Positions 26,925 through 35,068 of a stretch of DNA of 62,946 nt are shown here, in pieces (position 1 is the stretch's first letter; each line of letters begins with the position of its first letter). A program made the position numbers and the translations under genes. Under the pieces are notes generated by a model. It did not search any database and had not been told where the DNA came from. It saw nothing but the letters and a program-made list of their open reading frames with translations. The DNA comes from T3Sed10-241 sp036796255. GTDB lineage: Bacteria > Bacteroidota > Bacteroidia > Flavobacteriales_D > Cryomorphaceae. The stretch covers positions 1 to 62,946 of the forward strand of contig DAIRDH010000015.1 of the NCBI GenBank assembly GCA_036796255.1. The letters are read 5' to 3'.

Positions 26925-27533
26925 ATGGCACGATACAGAGGCCCCAAGTCTAAAATAGCACGACGTTTCAGAGAGCCCATCTTCGGCGCTGACAAAGCAC
27001 TGGAGAGGAAAAACTACCCTCCCGGAATGCACGGCCCTAACAAGCGTCGCGGCAAGCAATCTGAATATGCTGTACAGCTTGCGGAAAAGCAAAAAGCCAA
27101 ATATACGTACGGAATTCTTGAGCGTCAGTTTGCCAAGATGTTCGACCGCGCTTCGCGCAAAATCGGTATTACCGGTGAGCTTTTGCTTCAATTCTGCGAG
27201 GCCCGCCTTGACAATGTGGTATACCGCATGGGGGTAGCTCCTACACGTCGCGCAGCAAGACAACTTGTAACGCACCGTCACATTACTGTAAACGGTGAGT
27301 TGGTTAACATTCCATCTTATTCTTTGCGCCCAGGTGACAAAGTTGCCGTGCGAGAGAGGTCAAAATCGCTCGAGACAATCAGCAACTCAATCGCTGGCGC
27401 TGGTACCAAAAAGTCTGATTGGTTGGAATTCGACAAAGCAAGCCTGACCGGTACCTACATTCAGCACCCGACGAGAGACCAGATCCCTGAAAACATCAAG
27501 GAACAGCTCATCGTCGAACTTTACTCAAAATAA
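26925..27533 (+). CDS. rpsD: 30S ribosomal protein S4
   Basis: 202 residues. Primary 16S-binding protein, involved in fidelity, and translational repressor of the alpha operon in E. coli. MARYRGPKSKIARRFREPIF, an S4 domain (RLDNVVYRMGVAPTRRAARQ) and GDKVAVRERSK are present. The N-terminal zinc-binding Cys cluster of some S4 proteins is absent. Confidence 0.98.
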   Translation: MARYRGPKSKIARRFREPIFGADKALERKNYPPGMHGPNKRRGKQSEYAVQLAEKQKAKYTYGILERQFAKMFDRASRKIGITGELLLQFCEARLDNVVYRMGVAPTRRAARQLVTHRHITVNGELVNIPSYSLRPGDKVAVRERSKSLETISNSIAGAGTKKSDWLEFDKASLTGTYIQHPTRDQIPENIKEQLIVELYSK

Positions 27534-27550
27534 TTAAACTCCTCAAGCAA

Positions 27551-28543
27551 ATGGCCATTTTAGAATTTCAAAAGCCGGATAAAGTCGTAATGATTGAATC
27601 CGATAGCAACAGAGGCAAGTTTGAATTTCGCCCTCTTGAGCCAGGATACGGTATCACGATTGGAAATGCGCTGAGACGTATTCTGCTTTCTTCGCTTGAA
27701 GGCTTTGCCATCACTTCCGTAAAAATCGAAGGTGTAGAGCATGAATTTTCGACACTCGCTGGTGTTGTACAAGACATTACTGAGGTGATTCTCAACCTGA
27801 AGCAAGTTCGCTTTAAGCGCCAAATTGATGGAACCGATAGTGAAAGGGTAACCTTAAATCTCGGAAATACTGACAAGTTTACCGCTGGTGACATCGGAAA
27901 ATTCACATCAGCTTTTCAGGTATTGAATCCTGACTTGGTGATCTGTGAAATGGACAAGTCAGTGAAACTTGAAGTGGAAATCAACATCGGCAAAGGCCGT
28001 GGATACCGCCCTTCAGAGGAGAATAAGGTGAGCAACGTGCCTTTGGGTACCATCTTCGTAGACTCCATTTTTACCCCGATTCGCAAGGTGAACTACACCA
28101 TTGAGAACTTCAGGGTAGAGCAGAAGACTGACTTCGAGAAATTGGTTTTGGAAGTGTGGACTGATGGTTCAATTACGCCAAAAGATTCATTACAGGAAGC
28201 TGCGAAGATTTTGATTCATCACTTTATGTTGTTCTCTGATGAGCGCATTACGCTCGATCATGAAGAGAAAGCAGAGACTGAAGAATTTGATGAGACTTCG
28301 CTCCACATGCGTCAGTTGTTGAAGACGAAATTGGTTGACATGGATCTTTCAGTTCGCGCGCTTAATTGCTTGAAAGCTGCTGACATTGACTCACTGGGCG
28401 ACCTGGTATCTTACAATAAAAACGACCTTTTGAAGTTCCGCAACTTTGGTAAGAAGTCACTCACTGAGCTTGAGGACCTGATCGAATCAAAAGGATTGAC
28501 ATTTGGTATGAATGTCGCGAAGTACAAACTCGATAAAGAATAA
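27551..28543 (+). CDS. rpoA: DNA-directed RNA polymerase alpha subunit
   Basis: 330 residues. Dimerises to nucleate core polymerase. The N-terminal domain has FEFRPLEPGYGITIGNALRR and LRRILLSSLEG. An acidic linker (about 235-255, EEKAETEEFDE) leads to the C-terminal domain (residues about 256-325) with the helix-hairpin-helix blocks LNCLKAADIDSLGDLV and FRNFGKKSLTELEDLI used for activator contacts. Confidence 0.98.
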   Translation: MAILEFQKPDKVVMIESDSNRGKFEFRPLEPGYGITIGNALRRILLSSLEGFAITSVKIEGVEHEFSTLAGVVQDITEVILNLKQVRFKRQIDGTDSERVTLNLGNTDKFTAGDIGKFTSAFQVLNPDLVICEMDKSVKLEVEINIGKGRGYRPSEENKVSNVPLGTIFVDSIFTPIRKVNYTIENFRVEQKTDFEKLVLEVWTDGSITPKDSLQEAAKILIHHFMLFSDERITLDHEEKAETEEFDETSLHMRQLLKTKLVDMDLSVRALNCLKAADIDSLGDLVSYNKNDLLKFRNFGKKSLTELEDLIESKGLTFGMNVAKYKLDKE

Positions 28544-28592
28544 CGCGAACCTTGCCTGAAGTTATTGCCGCAAAGTTCAATTAAAGAAAGTC

Positions 28593-29219
28593 ATGAGACA
28601 CCGCAAAAAAGGAAACGCACTTGGACGTAAATCAGCCCACAAGAAGGCCATGATGTCCAATATGGCGTGCTCGCTCATCGAGCATAAACGAATCACCACC
28701 ACTGTGGCCAAGGCTAAAGAACTACGCATGTTTGTCGAGCCCTTGATTACCAAGTCTAAACTGGACTCCACCCACTCGCGAAGGATCGCATTCAGCAACC
28801 TGAAAAGCAAGGATGCGGTAAGTTCATTGTTTCGCGATGTAGCTCCCAAAGTTGCAACCCGGGAAGGTGGATACACCCGCATTATCAAGTTGGGTACCCG
28901 TCATGGTGACGCTGCTGAGATGTGCATGATTGAACTTGTTGACTTCAACGAGTTGATGCTACAGGATGCCAAGTCTAAGACACGCAGAAGCCGCAGGGGC
29001 AAGAAAAAATCTACAGACGCAACAGCCAAAGCTGCTCCGGCAGAAACTGCTGAAGCTACTGAAACTGCTCCAGCTACGGATGAGGCAACTGCTGAAAAAG
29101 TGGAAACTGCCGAAGCGAAAGCAGAAGAAACTGTTGAAGATAATCCAAAAGGCGAAGCGCCTGAAGCATTTGCCGATGACGCTGACAGCAAGGATGACGA
29201 TAAGAAAGAAGCCAAGTAA
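28593..29219 (+). CDS. rplQ: 50S ribosomal protein L17 with acidic C-terminal extension
   Basis: The first about 120 residues are ordinary L17 (MRHRKKGNALGRKSAHKKAM, LITKSKLDSTHSRRIAFSNL, REGGYTRIIK, GDAAEMCMIELVD). The protein then continues to 208 residues: a short basic stretch (KTRRSRRGKKKS) and about 65 residues composed almost only of Ala, Glu, Thr, Asp and Lys. E. coli L17 is 127 residues. Extensions of this kind occur in other Bacteroidota. The low-complexity tail is presumably disordered on the ribosome surface. It is the last gene of the supercluster, followed by a strong terminator. Confidence 0.96.
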   Translation: MRHRKKGNALGRKSAHKKAMMSNMACSLIEHKRITTTVAKAKELRMFVEPLITKSKLDSTHSRRIAFSNLKSKDAVSSLFRDVAPKVATREGGYTRIIKLGTRHGDAAEMCMIELVDFNELMLQDAKSKTRRSRRGKKKSTDATAKAAPAETAEATETAPATDEATAEKVETAEAKAEETVEDNPKGEAPEAFADDADSKDDDKKEAK

Positions 29220-29245
29220 GCTGTTCAAAAATTTCACCTTAATTT

Positions 29246-29278
29246 GGGACAATACCATTGGTATTGTCCCTTTTTTTT
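29246..29278 (+). terminator. Strong rho-independent terminator of the ribosomal supercluster
   Basis: A perfect 11-bp stem, GGGACAATACC pairing with GGTATTGTCCC, around a 3-base loop and followed by eight T. It lies 26 bp after rplQ and only 14 bp before the carA start codon. Confidence 0.93.
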
Positions 29279-29292
29279 AATCTTTTTGCACC

Positions 29293-30423
29293 ATGCAATC
29301 ACACATCTCACTCCCATCTGCCGCAGCAATTCTACTGTTAGAAGACGGCACAGTTTTTCACGGAAAGGCCCTCGGCGCTATTGGTACTACAGTTGGAGAA
29401 ATTGCCTTCAATACGGGCATGACGGGCTATCAGGAAATTTTCACTGACCCCTCTTACTACGGTCAGCTGCTCGTAATGGCAACGGCACATATCGGAAATT
29501 ATGGTGTACACGAGGACGAAGTCGAATCAGAGGGAGTCAAAATAGCAGGATTGATCTGTAAGAAGTTCTCAGAATCCTACAGCCGTATAGGGGCCTCAGG
29601 CTCTCTTCAGAATTACTTCGAGCGCGATGGGGTTGTAGGCATCCGCGATATCGATACCAGAGCGCTCATACGCCACATCAGAAATCAAGGGGCGATGAAT
29701 GCAATCATATCGTCAGATCAAAGCGATATGGTGCAGCTCAGAGAGCAATTGAAAAAGGCACCTTCCATGGAGGGGCTAGAGCTTTCTTCAAAAGTGACTT
29801 GTAAAGAGGCTTATGAACTTGGAAACCCTGAAGCACCCACCAAGGTAGCAGTGCTTGATGTAGGTGTGAAAAAAAACATCATTCGATGCTTGCTGGAGCG
29901 TGATTGCCGCGTGAAGGTATTCCCTATGCATGCGCCTTTGGGAGATATGGAGTCATGGCAGCCCCATGCATATATGCTCTCCAATGGTCCCGGCGACCCA
30001 GGAGCTATGCACGGCACCGTAAACCTTATTAAAGAAATTGTCGCAACAGGTAAGCCCGTCTTTGGCATTTGTCTGGGGCATCAACTCATCGCCCTTAGCC
30101 AGGGACTGGGCACGGTGAAGATGTTTAACGGGCACCGTGGCATCAATCACCCCGTGCTGAATCTCCTTTCTGGAAAGGGTGAGATAACGTCCCAGAATCA
30201 TGGATTTGTGGTCGAGACCGATTCGGTGAAGGCCAATGAGAATGTTGAGATAACCCATTGGCACATCAATGACAAAAGCGTTGCAGGTATCAGGCTTAAG
30301 AATGCACCCGTATTCAGCGTTCAATATCACCCTGAGTCTTCACCAGGCCCCAATGATTCCCGTTATTTATTCGACCAATTTATTGCCCTGATTAAAGAGT
30401 CAGCAGACGTTCCGGTTTCGTAG
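29293..30423 (+). CDS. carA: Carbamoyl-phosphate synthase small subunit
   Basis: 376 residues. Glutaminase subunit that feeds ammonia to CarB for carbamoyl phosphate, used for pyrimidines and arginine. The N-terminal domain (LEDGTVFHGKALG, FNTGMTGYQEI) is followed by the class I amidotransferase domain with the nucleophile Cys in PVFGICLGHQ and the His/Glu pair in QYHPESSPGP; all triad residues are present. carB is not in the window, so the two subunits are encoded apart. The gene begins 14 bp after the ribosomal terminator, so its promoter must overlap that hairpin or rplQ. Confidence 0.96.
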   Translation: MQSHISLPSAAAILLLEDGTVFHGKALGAIGTTVGEIAFNTGMTGYQEIFTDPSYYGQLLVMATAHIGNYGVHEDEVESEGVKIAGLICKKFSESYSRIGASGSLQNYFERDGVVGIRDIDTRALIRHIRNQGAMNAIISSDQSDMVQLREQLKKAPSMEGLELSSKVTCKEAYELGNPEAPTKVAVLDVGVKKNIIRCLLERDCRVKVFPMHAPLGDMESWQPHAYMLSNGPGDPGAMHGTVNLIKEIVATGKPVFGICLGHQLIALSQGLGTVKMFNGHRGINHPVLNLLSGKGEITSQNHGFVVETDSVKANENVEITHWHINDKSVAGIRLKNAPVFSVQYHPESSPGPNDSRYLFDQFIALIKESADVPVS

Positions 30424-30548
30424 ATTTGCCCCGCTGCATTTAATCCTACTCTTGGAAAGCTAAATTGGTTTTTAAAGTAGGGAAAGTTTGTATAGGCTTG
30501 TATATTGAGCATATCCAACCTCACCGCAGGAAATATTCTTGTGATCCT

Positions 30549-32093
30549 ATGAAGCCTTCCGCCGATCTTTACGACTTGATCAAATCGCTGACCAAAAGCG
30601 AAAAACGATTTTTTAAACTGGTCTCATCCCTCCAGCAAGGAGAGAAGAATTACCTGAAGGTTTTTGAGTTTATTGACAAGCAAAGTAAGTACAGTGAGGA
30701 GGATTTAAAGCAACACTTTGAGGGGATGGGCTTTATCAAGCACCTGCCTTCAGAAAAAAATCATCTTTACAAGCTTCTGATGAAAAGCCTGCGCCAGTAT
30801 CACGCCGATACCACCGTAAGCGGATTGCTCAAGCAGGAACTCAAGAACATCGAAATACTGTACAAAAAAGCCCTGTATAGAGAGTGCAATAGATTTCTGA
30901 TCAAGGCGAAAAAAATGGCCGTTGATTACGAGAAGTTCTACTACCTCTTTGAGTTGCTTAGTTGGGAAAAAACCCTGCTTGAAGAAGCTTACGAGTCAGG
31001 GGAGTTCACAAAGGATATTGACGCCCTCATCAAAGAAGAACAAGAAGTAATCGAGAAGCTGCGCAACCTCGCGGCTTACCACGTTTTGTATTCGAAAATA
31101 AACTACGTCTTCAGAAGCGGGGGATATGTGCGAAATGAAGCTGATCGCGCTTTGGTGGAAGAGATATCTCATCATCCGCTAATTATAGGTCGCAATACGG
31201 CTCTAAGCTATCGGTCAGCCACTATTTGCTATTACATTCAGGGGTTTTGTGCCAAAGCCAATTTGGACAAGCAGACAGCTATGGTGAAGTTTATGAGGGT
31301 AAAGGAAATACTAGACGACCACCCTCACATATGTAAAGATCTGTCTCAACGATATACGCGGACTTTGAGCAATATTCTCAGCCTTCAGATTGATATGGGA
31401 ATGATTGATGAAGCAAAGACAATGATTCAGACCATGCGCGATATGCTGTTAAAACCAAGTTTTGGCACTGAGGATATTGCTGTGCTCACGTTTCGGGCCA
31501 CTTACCTGGCAGAGATAAAAATATGTGAGCGCACAGGTGCCTATAAAACGGCCTTGCTACTTGCAGATACCATTATCAAATCACTGGAAGGTGACAACGC
31601 AAGAATCAACAAAGAGCACGAGTTGCATTTCCTCAATAGTATCGCCTCAGTGTACTTTGGGGCTGAGATGTACAAGGAGTCATTGCAGTGGATCAACCGG
31701 GTGCTCAACGACAATGAGAACCATTTGAGACAGGATGTATACAGTTATGCAAGACTTTTCAATCTTGTACTCCACTTTGAGTTAGGCAATTTGGATCTAA
31801 TGGAGTACAGTATTAAATCAACATATCGCTATTTAGCGAAGCGGCAACGAGACCACCAGTTGGAAGTGACAATACTGCAGTATATGAAGCGGCTCGCAAA
31901 GTACCGTTCATCATCACATAAAAAGACGATTTTCCGTGAGTTTGCGGCAGCCTTGGATGAATGTTTGCAAACGGAGTCTAATAGAATCGTCTTAACGCAT
32001 TTTAATTATCCGGCCTGGATCAACAGCAAGATCGAAGACATTACTTTTGCTGAGGCGGCACGAAGGCAGTATGAAGTGAAGTTGAATGCTTAA
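30549..32093 (+). CDS. Conserved cytosolic protein of unknown function
   Basis: 514 residues from the ATG at 30549 (MKPSADLYDLIKSLTKSEKR). In-frame codons upstream to 30465 lack conserved features. There is no signal peptide or membrane segment. The N-terminal about 90 residues are basic and helix-turn-helix-like in spacing (SEKRFFKLVS, SEEDLKQHFEGMGF, LYKLLMKSLRQY); the remainder is alpha-helical and reads like degenerate TPR-type repeats. I recall similar Bacteroidota proteins with the same start but no assigned function. It stands alone between carA and a shared terminator. Confidence 0.8.
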   Translation: MKPSADLYDLIKSLTKSEKRFFKLVSSLQQGEKNYLKVFEFIDKQSKYSEEDLKQHFEGMGFIKHLPSEKNHLYKLLMKSLRQYHADTTVSGLLKQELKNIEILYKKALYRECNRFLIKAKKMAVDYEKFYYLFELLSWEKTLLEEAYESGEFTKDIDALIKEEQEVIEKLRNLAAYHVLYSKINYVFRSGGYVRNEADRALVEEISHHPLIIGRNTALSYRSATICYYIQGFCAKANLDKQTAMVKFMRVKEILDDHPHICKDLSQRYTRTLSNILSLQIDMGMIDEAKTMIQTMRDMLLKPSFGTEDIAVLTFRATYLAEIKICERTGAYKTALLLADTIIKSLEGDNARINKEHELHFLNSIASVYFGAEMYKESLQWINRVLNDNENHLRQDVYSYARLFNLVLHFELGNLDLMEYSIKSTYRYLAKRQRDHQLEVTILQYMKRLAKYRSSSHKKTIFREFAAALDECLQTESNRIVLTHFNYPAWINSKIEDITFAEAARRQYEVKLNA

Positions 32094-32094
32094 T

Positions 32095-32124
32095 AAAAAA
32101 CCCCGCTATTTCAATGTAGCGGGG
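32095..32124 (-). terminator. Terminator between convergent genes
   Basis: CCCCGCTA and TAGCGGGG (8 bp) around an 8-base loop. On the minus strand the hairpin is followed by six T, so it best serves the operon ending at 32151; on the plus strand the following sequence is not T-rich. Confidence 0.8.
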
Positions 32125-32150
32125 CTTAAATTATCTATTCGCTTGAGTGT

Positions 32151-34106
32151 TTAGCTTCGCTTTTCATCAAGAACAATAAACTCTGTTCTTCGGTTCTTTT
32201 GGTGCTCCTGATCCGTACATTCCACGCCATCCACACATTTGTTTACTGGTTGTGATTCGCCAAAGCCTTTAGACTTCAGCCTGTTTTTCGCAATTCCATT
32301 GGCTACGAGATAGTCAACCACTGATTTGGCACGACGATTGGACAGGGCTATGTTAAAAGCATCGCTACCCCTTGAATCGCAATGGGCCTGGATTTCGATG
32401 GAAATCTTCGGATTGTCATTGAGCAATTGCACCAATTTGTTAAGGGTAGGTTTTGCATCAGCCCGAATGCCCGAATCATTATAGTCATAGAACACCTCTC
32501 CAATATCATAAGTTTTCTTAGCGGTTTCAGATCCATCTTTGGGATTGCCGCTTCCCGTTCCGCTCTTGCTTGCCACGATTTCATCGATTTCAAATCCGAA
32601 GTCTATGTTTTTCTGCAATGACTTATTACCGGTTTCGAAAGTTTCGGAAAGGTTAAAATAGCCTTCTTTATTGCCAAGCACAGTGTAAGTTTTATTGGCA
32701 AGGAGGTTGAATTTGAACTTGCCATCGGCTGGGGTCGATATGCGTGCCGTGTCTCCATCAGTAACGTTGATCAACGTAATTATCACGTCTTCGATAGGAA
32801 CTTTATCACTTTTAAGTGAAGCAATTCCTTGCAATATGAATACGGCTGAGATGCGATCGAAGCTGTATACCATATCACTGCCTGAGCGGTTTGAACTTAC
32901 AAAACCTGTGCTATCACCATCATTGTACACAATAGCGAAGTCATCATTGCTTGAGTTTAGCGGATAATTGAGGTTGATGGGCTTGCTCCAGATTCCACCT
33001 TTAGATTCAGTCATGAATACATCCAGACCTCCAAGAGTGATGTGACCTTCACTCGAAAAGTACAGTTTCCCATCCTTACCGACAGTTGGGAACACTTCGT
33101 TTCCAGCGGTATTGATTACATTTCCGAGGTTTATGGGCTCTGACCAAGTTTCACCATCATAAGTTGATTTATACAGGTCAGATCCGCCGTACCCCCCGGG
33201 CATATTGCTTGAGAAGTAAAGGGTTTTGCCATCTTCAGAGAGGGCAGGGTGTCCTACGCTATAGCTTGGATTATTGAAAGGCAATTCCTTGGGATTTTCC
33301 CATTTACCATCAACTTTTTTACTTGAATAGAGGTAAAATTGATTTTCCTGTCTTTCGTTCACCAGTTGCTTCTTTTCATTGCGCATTGCACTACGGGTGT
33401 AAATGATCATATCCTGATCCTTGTTGAAAGTGGCAGGGCCGTCGTGAAATCGACCATTCAAGTTTTCATCAAATGCTACAGGAACATCCCAGTATCCCTG
33501 AGCATCCTTTTCCATGTAGTAGAGGTCGTAGTAAGAGTAACCGCTCCAAGGGTTGGTAGAAGCTGCGCTGGTGATTTCAGTTTCGGCAGTTACTACAATA
33601 CCTTTTCCGTAATGGGCTGCTCCAAATTTTGAAACGAGAAAGTCAAGAGGAAGAGGCTTCAATTCATATGCGGCTGTATCCTCTTTGAGTTCATCCACCC
33701 TTTGGGTTGAAGCAAATAGATCAAGAGCGAACTGGTCTTTGGGATTGTCCTTGAGGTAATTCTCAAGTACGGCCTTTGCTTCTTCGGTTTTCGAATTTTG
33801 CATTAGAACCTGAGCATATCTTACTTGGTCTTCACCATTCAGTCCCTGAGCTTCTGCAACCTCACGGTAGTAGCGCTCGGCTTCTCCAGGATTATTTAGG
33901 TTACGATGTGAATCAGCCAGCTTGAGCTTGATTTCATTGTTGTCAGGCTGCTTGGCAATGACTTTTTCATATTTTTCAACAGCTTTGGAATAGCTGAGAT
34001 TCTCGTACATCTGATCACCGACTTTGATGCGGCCATTGGTACATGATACCAAAAGGGCAAGGGTGAAAACGATGACCAGGCTTTGGGGGGAGAAAGGTCT
34101 TTTCAT
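32151..34106 (-). CDS. PorE-like TPR/beta-propeller/OmpA lipoprotein
   Basis: 651 residues. A lipoprotein signal (LALLVSCTNG, Cys22) leads to TPR repeats (about 25-130, YSKAVEKYEKVI, EAERYYREVAE), a PD40/WD40-like propeller (about 190-430 with repeated LYFSS and SEDG blocks), a carboxypeptidase-regulatory-like beta domain (about 430-510), a Ser/Gly linker and a C-terminal OmpA peptidoglycan-binding domain (NIALSNRRAKSVVDYL). This is the domain order of PorE, which tethers T9SS PorP-type proteins to peptidoglycan. The ATG at 34106 is chosen because it gives a clean lipoprotein signal; a start at 34163 would overlap the gene ahead. It is the last gene of the giant-adhesin operon, 13 bp after the PorP/SprF gene. 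Confidence 0.9.
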   Translation of the reverse strand: MKRPFSPQSLVIVFTLALLVSCTNGRIKVGDQMYENLSYSKAVEKYEKVIAKQPDNNEIKLKLADSHRNLNNPGEAERYYREVAEAQGLNGEDQVRYAQVLMQNSKTEEAKAVLENYLKDNPKDQFALDLFASTQRVDELKEDTAAYELKPLPLDFLVSKFGAAHYGKGIVVTAETEITSAASTNPWSGYSYYDLYYMEKDAQGYWDVPVAFDENLNGRFHDGPATFNKDQDMIIYTRSAMRNEKKQLVNERQENQFYLYSSKKVDGKWENPKELPFNNPSYSVGHPALSEDGKTLYFSSNMPGGYGGSDLYKSTYDGETWSEPINLGNVINTAGNEVFPTVGKDGKLYFSSEGHITLGGLDVFMTESKGGIWSKPINLNYPLNSSNDDFAIVYNDGDSTGFVSSNRSGSDMVYSFDRISAVFILQGIASLKSDKVPIEDVIITLINVTDGDTARISTPADGKFKFNLLANKTYTVLGNKEGYFNLSETFETGNKSLQKNIDFGFEIDEIVASKSGTGSGNPKDGSETAKKTYDIGEVFYDYNDSGIRADAKPTLNKLVQLLNDNPKISIEIQAHCDSRGSDAFNIALSNRRAKSVVDYLVANGIAKNRLKSKGFGESQPVNKCVDGVECTDQEHQKNRRTEFIVLDEKRS

Positions 34107-34119
34107 AGTGAAGCTTTGA

Positions 34120-35049
34120 TTAGAAGTAACGGGGTGATTTAGTTTTAACTGGGTCTTTTCCAAATTTATAACTCAACATAACTTCGTGTGAGCCATTGCT
34201 GTAATTGTTTATTCTCGTCACGGTAAGGTCGTATGCATATCCAATGCGAAAATCTTCTAAGACGTTCACCTCCAATAATGCTACGATTGCATCGCCCGTG
34301 CGGTACGATGCTCCAATCCAAAACGTATTTCTGAACAAGAGGTTACAATTAATATCGGCCTGAACAGGTGCATTCGGCAGATATCGAATCAAGAAAGATG
34401 GTTTAATCTTGAAATCTTCGTTGACGATGTGCACATATCCGGCCGTAAGGTACGTATGTGGCTGAAAATAGCGATCACTTACCTCATTAATATTGAAGCG
34501 CACATTGTTATCAGCTGCAAATATAGTCGGGACGCTCAATCCGGCATACCATAATTTGGAATACAAGTAAACACCGGCGCCAAACTTTGGGACAAATTGA
34601 TTACCCACATTTTGGCTGAATATTGGATCGCCATTGTCAAAGACTTTCGTCTCACTAAGATTGGCAGTGTAGTCTGAAAAACCTGCGCGAATACCAAAAC
34701 TTAAATTGGTCTTTCCGGCAGGGTCGAGCATGAGGTGATAGCTCCAATTGGCGAAAATTTCCGTTTGGCGGGTATCTCCTATCCTGTCATTCATTGCGGT
34801 GAGCCCTATACCCATATTTTTATTTTTAATGGGACCCTCAATACCAAAAGTTTGGGTTCGGGGGGCTCCATCAAATCCTACCCATTGGCTGCGGTGCAGG
34901 GCTGTAGCTTCCGCAAAATTATGGGAACCAGCGTAAGCGGGATTCAGGAAGAGTCCATTAAACATGTACTGGCTCAAGAGGATTTCTTGCTGGCCATATG
35001 CCTTCACGGCAAATAGTGCTACAGCAACAAAGATGATCGTCTTTTTCAT
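34120..35049 (-). CDS. PorP/SprF family type IX secretion membrane protein
   Basis: 309 residues. A signal peptide (MKKTIIFVAVALFAVKAYG) is followed by the family signature QYMFNGLFLNPAYAGS and an outer-membrane beta-barrel with alternating strands up to the C-terminal LSYKFGKD. Known members (SprF in Flavobacterium, PorP in Porphyromonas) are needed for export or surface attachment of partner T9SS cargo, especially cargo with type B signals. Here it lies 19 bp after a giant type B cargo gene, so I infer it is the dedicated partner. ATGs at 35058 and 35064 are alternative starts. Confidence 0.92.
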   Translation of the reverse strand: MKKTIIFVAVALFAVKAYGQQEILLSQYMFNGLFLNPAYAGSHNFAEATALHRSQWVGFDGAPRTQTFGIEGPIKNKNMGIGLTAMNDRIGDTRQTEIFANWSYHLMLDPAGKTNLSFGIRAGFSDYTANLSETKVFDNGDPIFSQNVGNQFVPKFGAGVYLYSKLWYAGLSVPTIFAADNNVRFNINEVSDRYFQPHTYLTAGYVHIVNEDFKIKPSFLIRYLPNAPVQADINCNLLFRNTFWIGASYRTGDAIVALLEVNVLEDFRIGYAYDLTVTRINNYSNGSHEVMLSYKFGKDPVKTKSPRYF

Positions 35050-35068
35050 GATGTTCATATGCATGGTA

